Part shown: positions 62,258 through 64,000 of the stretch, in pieces
Layout: every line of letters begins with the position of its first letter
Numbering within the stretch: the first letter of the stretch is position 1
DNA from: an uncultured Holophagaceae bacterium
Lineage (GTDB): Bacteria; Acidobacteriota; Holophagae; Holophagales; Holophagaceae
NCBI GenBank assembly: GCA_903857495.1
Contig: CAIOFF010000048.1
Coordinates: 149,193 to 213,192 of the forward strand
Direction of reading: 5' to 3'
Length of the DNA: 64,000 bases
The notes under the pieces: model-generated
What the model was told of the DNA's origin: nothing
Seen by the model: the letters and a program-made list of their open reading frames with translations, nothing else
The model's database searches: none
Position numbers and translations under genes: made by a program

Positions 62258-63844
62258 TCAGGCCAGCTTGAACCGGGCCGTCTGGAACTTGAGCTCGTTG
62301 GCGATGCGCGCCAGCGCCTCGATGGTCTGGGCCACCTCGTGGATGGTGGCGGCCAGCTGGGTGGTCGCACTGGCGTTCTGGTCGGTGATGTTGGCGGTGG
62401 TGCCCACGGCCGCGACCATCTCCTGGCTGGCCTTGAGCTGCTCCTCCATGGCCAGGGAGATCCCGCGGATGCGGTCCGTGCTGCCCTGGGTGGCCTCCTC
62501 GATGGCGTGGAGGCTGCGGCTGACGCTCTCCACGGCGCCCGTGCCGAGGCCGACGCGCTCGCGACTCTCTTCGATCTGGGCGGTGATCTCCTTCGCAGCA
62601 CTGCCGCTGCGCTCGGCGAGCTTGCGGACCTCCTCGGCCACCACGGCGAAGCCCTTGCCCTGGGCCCCAGCCTTGGCGGCCTCGATGGCGGCGTTCAGGG
62701 ATAGCAGGTTGGTCTGCCGGGCAATGTCCGCGATCACCAGGGTGATGCGGTTGACCTTCTCGGAGGAGTCCTCGATGGCGTTCATGGCCTTGGTGCAGTC
62801 GCCAGCGGCACCGTTGCCCTGCGCGCTCATCTCCAGAGAACCCGCGGCGATTTTTTCCGCATCCGCGGCGGAAGCCCGCACTTCGGAGATGGACGCGGAC
62901 ATCTGCTCCAGGGCTGCCGAGGACTGGGTCATGGCCACCCGCTGCCGCTCTGCGCTCTGGCTCAGGTCCACGGTGGTCGAGTTCATCTGCTCCGCAGTGG
63001 CGCTGAGCTCGTGCGTGGCCGAGGCCACCTGTTCTGCGGTGCTGGCCACCTGGGAGATGGTGTCCCGCAGCTTGCCGACGAAGTGGTTGATCCCGGTGCA
63101 GATGGCTCCCAGCTCATCGCTGCCGTTGTAGGCCAGGGTCCGGCTCAGATCGCCTTCGCCCTGGCCCATGTCCACCACCAGCGCCTCGATGTCATCCAGC
63201 GGCTGGCGGATGGACTGGGTGATCAGGCGGGCCAGCACCCCCACGCCAACCAGGGTGCAGCCGATGATCGTCAGCATCACCATCTGGCTGCGGTGGTTGC
63301 TCTCCTCCAGCTCCTTGCGGAGGCGCGCGATGTCGGTGTCCTGCTTGGTGGCGTAGGCGGTGATGGCCGCCTCCGCCTGGTGGGTGCCCTCCTTGAACTC
63401 CGCGATGGCCTGATTGGCCTCCACGGAAGACCGGATCGCCCCGGTCCGCACCCGGCCCGCCACCTGGGTGAACCCTGCGGCGTAGGTCTCCAGGCTCTGC
63501 TCGATGGTGGTCAGGGCCTCCAGGTCCTTCGGTTCTGACTCCAGCTTCTTGATCTGGGCCATCCGTTCCCGGGCATGCTCGCGGGCCTCCTGCCACTGCT
63601 TCTCATACTTCGCCTGGCCCGCAGTGTCGCCCGCGCTCAGGAAGAGGTCCTTCTCGTAGCGCCGCATCATGTTGATGTTGGCCCGCATGCGCTGAGCGTG
63701 CTCCACCAGCTTCAGGTCCACCTCAATGATGCGCGAGGTTGTCTGGATGACCTGCTGCGTGGCCAAGAACCCAACCCCACCGATGAGGGCGACCGCCAGG
63801 GCGCAGACGCCAAAACCAAGGTTGAGCTTCCGGCTGATTTTCAT
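62258..63844 (-). CDS. Methyl-accepting chemotaxis protein, 4HB type
   Basis: Predicted 528-residue chemoreceptor. A membrane helix (about residues 9-32) precedes a periplasmic four-helix-bundle sensor (about 33-185, beginning [25 protein letters not shown]), a second helix (about 190-212), a HAMP segment and the long cytoplasmic hairpin with the tip [17 protein letters not shown]. Conserved methylation-type Glu/Gln heptads ([15 protein letters not shown] and so on) flank the tip. The C-terminus lacks a CheR-docking pentapeptide. The ATG at 63844 has GAGGAT upstream; a longer frame to 63931 is not supported. The last 156 bases of the window upstream of it hold no gene or clear promoter. Confidence 0.94.
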   Translation of the reverse strand: MKISRKLNLGFGVCALAVALIGGVGFLATQQVIQTTSRIIEVDLKLVEHAQRMRANINMMRRYEKDLFLSAGDTAGQAKYEKQWQEAREHARERMAQIKKLESEPKDLEALTTIEQSLETYAAGFTQVAGRVRTGAIRSSVEANQAIAEFKEGTHQAEAAITAYATKQDTDIARLRKELEESNHRSQMVMLTIIGCTLVGVGVLARLITQSIRQPLDDIEALVVDMGQGEGDLSRTLAYNGSDELGAICTGINHFVGKLRDTISQVASTAEQVASATHELSATAEQMNSTTVDLSQSAERQRVAMTQSSAALEQMSASISEVRASAADAEKIAAGSLEMSAQGNGAAGDCTKAMNAIEDSSEKVNRITLVIADIARQTNLLSLNAAIEAAKAGAQGKGFAVVAEEVRKLAERSGSAAKEITAQIEESRERVGLGTGAVESVSRSLHAIEEATQGSTDRIRGISLAMEEQLKASQEMVAAVGTTANITDQNASATTQLAATIHEVAQTIEALARIANELKFQTARFKLA

Positions 63845-64000
63845 GGGGATCCTCGGAACAAACAGTGAGCATTTCGTCGGTGGCGGGACCGGGTTGATGG
63901 GGTGGGTCGGCGCGGCGGTGCCCACCGGCAAAATGCGATGTTGAACAAGCCCGTAGCGGCGAGGGCCGAGCAGACCGTTATGGGGAAATCGGGTCTGGCG

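Overview
The window is high-GC, densely coded DNA from a motile Gram-negative bacterium. Outer-membrane biogenesis (BamA/TamA-type protein), lipoproteins, a flagellar operon, MEP-pathway ispG, PHA-granule genes, WS/DGAT and a eukaryote-like class I HMG-CoA reductase together suggest a deep-branching lineage such as Acidobacteriota, class Holophagae (Geothrix/Holophaga-like). That placement is inference from gene content; there is no rRNA or other marker here to confirm it. No rRNA, tRNA, CRISPR array, insertion sequence or prophage was recognised. The window cuts a chemoreceptor gene at its left edge.

Layout. 1-8.0 kb: a truncated chemoreceptor with a flagellar-type (sigma-28-like) promoter, a small heat-shock protein, an FG-GAP lipoprotein, a PlsB-like acyltransferase, and a MacA/MacB-like efflux pair that has no ATPase gene beside it and is preceded by an apparently frameshifted Yip1-family gene. 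8.2-19.5 kb: two overlapping ArsA/GET3-like ATPases and then a storage-lipid region: phaR, phasin, patatin, TPR protein, acyl-CoA-binding protein, PHA granule-region protein, a ParA-type ATPase, WS/DGAT acyltransferase, a UbiB-type kinase and HMG-CoA reductase. No PHA synthase lies in the window. 19.7-34.3 kb: mostly housekeeping and small hypothetical genes (ornithine aminotransferase, MOSC protein, GMP reductase/IMPDH family, MFS transporter, sulfurtransferase, TlpA-like thioredoxin, Sel1 protein, purF, miaA, a crotonase-like protein, a second Yip1 protein). 34.3-41.7 kb: a GAF/sigma-54 activator divergent from a membrane Ser/Thr kinase, then plsC, the Ric/ScdA di-iron repair protein behind an AT-rich control region, yidD and ispG.

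41.8-53.9 kb is one leftward flagellar operon, flgB-flgC-fliE-fliF-fliG-fliH-fliI-fliJ-motE-like-fliK-flgD-flgE, with a -24/-12 type promoter candidate in front of flgB and a strong GC hairpin after flgE. It encodes the rod base, MS ring, C-ring switch, export ATPase complex, hook cap, hook-length ruler and hook. 54.0-64.0 kb: a STAS protein joined to a large Omp85-family protein, an overlapping pair of sensor-kinase genes (CHASE-PAS-PAS kinase and receiver-kinase), an orphan tungstate-type binding protein and a second chemoreceptor.

The most interesting block is 10.1-19.5 kb, where PHA-granule proteins, neutral-lipid synthesis, acyl-CoA binding, a lipase and a ParA-type positioning ATPase sit together. 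This could be a storage-granule module with its own partitioning device, but that is an inference from gene order. Start codons were chosen by ribosome-binding site and family alignment, and several differ from the longest possible reading frame.
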